From Alphaproteobacteria bacterium (GTDB lineage Bacteria > Pseudomonadota > Alphaproteobacteria > Micropepsales > Micropepsaceae), in contig JAPLPI010000093.1 of NCBI GenBank assembly GCA_026400305.1, positions 1 through 5,840 of the forward strand: 5,840 bases of DNA, in the 5' to 3' direction. Below, piece by piece: positions 5,184 to 5,840 of the stretch. The stretch's first letter is position 1. Every line of letters starts with the position of its first letter. A model generated the notes under the pieces. That model did not search any database, was not told the origin of the DNA, and saw only the letters and a list, made by a program, of their open reading frames with translations. A program made the position numbers and the translations under genes.

Positions 5184-5411
5184 TTACTGCGTGATTTTGA
5201 TGGCGCTGTCGCCGCGTTGCGAGACAATCGCGACTTCTGTATGCGCGCCGCGGCGGCGCAACCGAAAATTCATCGACGCATCGCCCAGCCCTAGGCCATT
5301 AATGTGAATTTCTTCCAGGAATTTTGGCAGCTAAGGATTGTTGAAGCAGATTTCGCGACTGGAAAAAAACAGCTCCGGCCCCAGGCACGCCTGCAGCAGC
5401 GCGAACGGCAC
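5184..5411 (-). pseudogene. C-terminal remnant of a glycogen-debranching / amylo-alpha-1,6-glucosidase-like protein
   Basis: Read leftward from about 5408, one frame gives PFALLQACLGPELFFSSREI then CFNNP, a TAG (5333-5331), and in the same frame LPKFLEEIHINGLGLGDASM and NFRLRRRGAHTEVAIVSQRG, ending DSAIKITQ and TAA at 5186-5184. The pattern LLQACLG, a short beta-rich linker, LPxxL-x-E-I-x-I-xGL-x-LGDAS-x-x-x-x-LRR is the C-terminal end of bacterial amylo-alpha-1,6-glucosidase-like proteins (those with a glycogen-debranching N-terminal domain). Only about 75 of the usual 700 or so residues remain, with an internal stop. In the same frame the codons upstream belong to a glycosyltransferase, so a deletion appears to have joined two neighbouring genes. 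The family call comes from recalled motif similarity. Confidence 0.72.
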
Positions 5412-5610
5412 CACGATGGGCACCAGCTTGGCGGCAGTCCTGGAATCGCCTGAGGCGAACAGGGTAACCTCTTGGCTCTTGGCTCTTGGCTCTTGGCCCT
5501 TGGCCCTTGGCCATCAGCTCTTCGGTCAGCCAGGACACCGCCCGCTCGGTACCGCCATACAGGGTGGGCGGCACTCGTTCCATCAAAGGGGCGATCTGCG
5601 TAATTTTCAT
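5412..5610 (-). pseudogene. N-terminal remnant of a family 4 glycosyltransferase
   Basis: From ATG 5610 the sequence reads MKITQIAPLMERVPPTLYGG then TERAVSWLTEELMAKG, the standard opening of GT4 enzymes with the glycine-rich YGGTER loop. After a 7-bp repeat array the other frame continues VTLFASGDSRTAAKLVPIV, also typical of GT4 (GHEVTLFASGDS), and then switches to debranching-enzyme sequence at about 5411. Only about 65 of roughly 350 residues are left, so the donor-binding C-terminal domain is gone and no activity is expected. Translation from 5610 would shift frame in the repeat and stop at 5301-5299. No strong ribosome binding site is seen (CGGAAA about 8 nt before the ATG). Confidence 0.82.
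5471..5512. repeat. Heptanucleotide tandem repeat, six units
   Basis: Six head-to-tail 7-bp units lie on the plus strand: three CTTGGCT and then three CTTGGCC, with a partial CT before them (5469-5470). They lie inside the GT4 remnant, where the protein should read MAKGHEV. With two units the frame would give MAKSQEVTLF, exactly the family length; six units shift the frame by one. Five or eight units would also be in frame. Confidence 0.92.
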
Positions 5611-5735
5611 GTCAGGTTTCCGAGGGGGGGATTGGCACCGCTTATTCACAACGGCGTTTATGCCGGTCCGGTTCCGTTTTCTTCGTAATTGCATCAAAAT
5701 AGCCCTGCGCGGGCGACCCAGGCCTCCTGCCGCAA

Positions 5736-5763
5736 TTGACTCCACCCATCCGGCGCTTAGTCT
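5736..5763 (+). promoter_or_regulatory. Weak candidate promoter for sspB
   Basis: TTGACT (5736-5741) matches five of six -35 bases. After 16 nt comes TAGTCT (5758-5763), a poor -10 (three of six). The pair is placed suitably just before the sspB start, but the -10 makes it doubtful. The rest of 5611-5735 shows no gene or repeat I can support. Confidence 0.25.
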
Positions 5764-5774
5764 TCAGAAGTCAT

Positions 5775-5840
5775 ATGGCAAAAGATTTTATCGGTTATCA
5801 GGCTCTTACCGACTCGGCGCTACGCGGCGTCGTACGCGAT
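5775..5840 (+). CDS. sspB: SspB-family ClpXP adaptor (N-terminus only)
   Basis: Only the first 22 codons are present: MAKDFIGYQALTDSALRGVV then RD, open to the window edge. The pattern Y-x-x-L/M-x-x-x-ALRGVV is the first helix of alphaproteobacterial SspB, comparable to Caulobacter (QYEAMAQDALRGVV). SspB is a dimeric cytoplasmic adaptor that binds the tmRNA tag and hands tagged proteins to the ClpXP protease. Its position about 0.7 kb from ssrA on the same strand fits that role. A weak AGAAG lies 4 nt before the ATG. The call rests on a short stretch, so it is good but not certain. Confidence 0.82.
   Translation, partial: MAKDFIGYQALTDSALRGVVRD

Noticed and set aside
5471..5512. CRISPR array
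   Set aside because: Units are 7 bp and directly adjacent with no spacers, so this is a simple tandem repeat.

Overview
The window is GC-rich chromosomal DNA from an alphaproteobacterium. Three things support this: a circularly permuted, two-piece tmRNA gene (4815-5098) whose T loop is not canonical, the start of an alphaproteobacterial-type sspB at the right edge, and a repeat family typical of alphaproteobacterial intergenic DNA. I cannot name the genus.

Left part (1-3209). A periplasmic NHL-repeat beta-propeller protein runs leftward off the window edge. It is divergent from a two-gene unit made of a D-erythronate dehydrogenase-like SDR (denD) and a phosphonatase-like HAD hydrolase, joined by an ATGA overlap. 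The divergent spacer (757-937) holds a cluster of overlapping inverted repeats that may be an operator. The HAD gene converges on a secreted PPC/DUF296 protein, and the two stop codons share one CTAG palindrome. The HAD protein is odd: it keeps the phosphonatase-type cap lysine and arginine, has Gly in place of Ala in motif I, and starts with a Tat-like signal peptide.

Middle (3264-4730), minus strand. A 49-residue single-span membrane protein follows thyA. thyA is complete, with all main catalytic residues, and lies just downstream of a conserved hypothetical gene broken by one frameshift.

Right part (4731-5840). The tmRNA gene is read rightward in the order acceptor piece, intervening segment with a terminator-like hairpin, coding piece with the 10-residue tag ANDNEMALAA. 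Then come an inverted-repeat element and a decayed locus in which the N-terminus of a family 4 glycosyltransferase is joined to the C-terminus of a glycogen-debranching/amylo-alpha-1,6-glucosidase-like protein. A 7-bp tandem repeat (six copies) interrupts the glycosyltransferase part. The window ends in the first 22 codons of sspB, the adaptor that brings tmRNA-tagged proteins to ClpXP, so a tagging RNA and its proteolytic adaptor lie about 0.7 kb apart.

I see no CRISPR array, complete insertion sequence, prophage or obvious defence system. The most interesting signals are the HAD variant, the GT4::debranching fusion scar with its heptamer array, and the tmRNA architecture.
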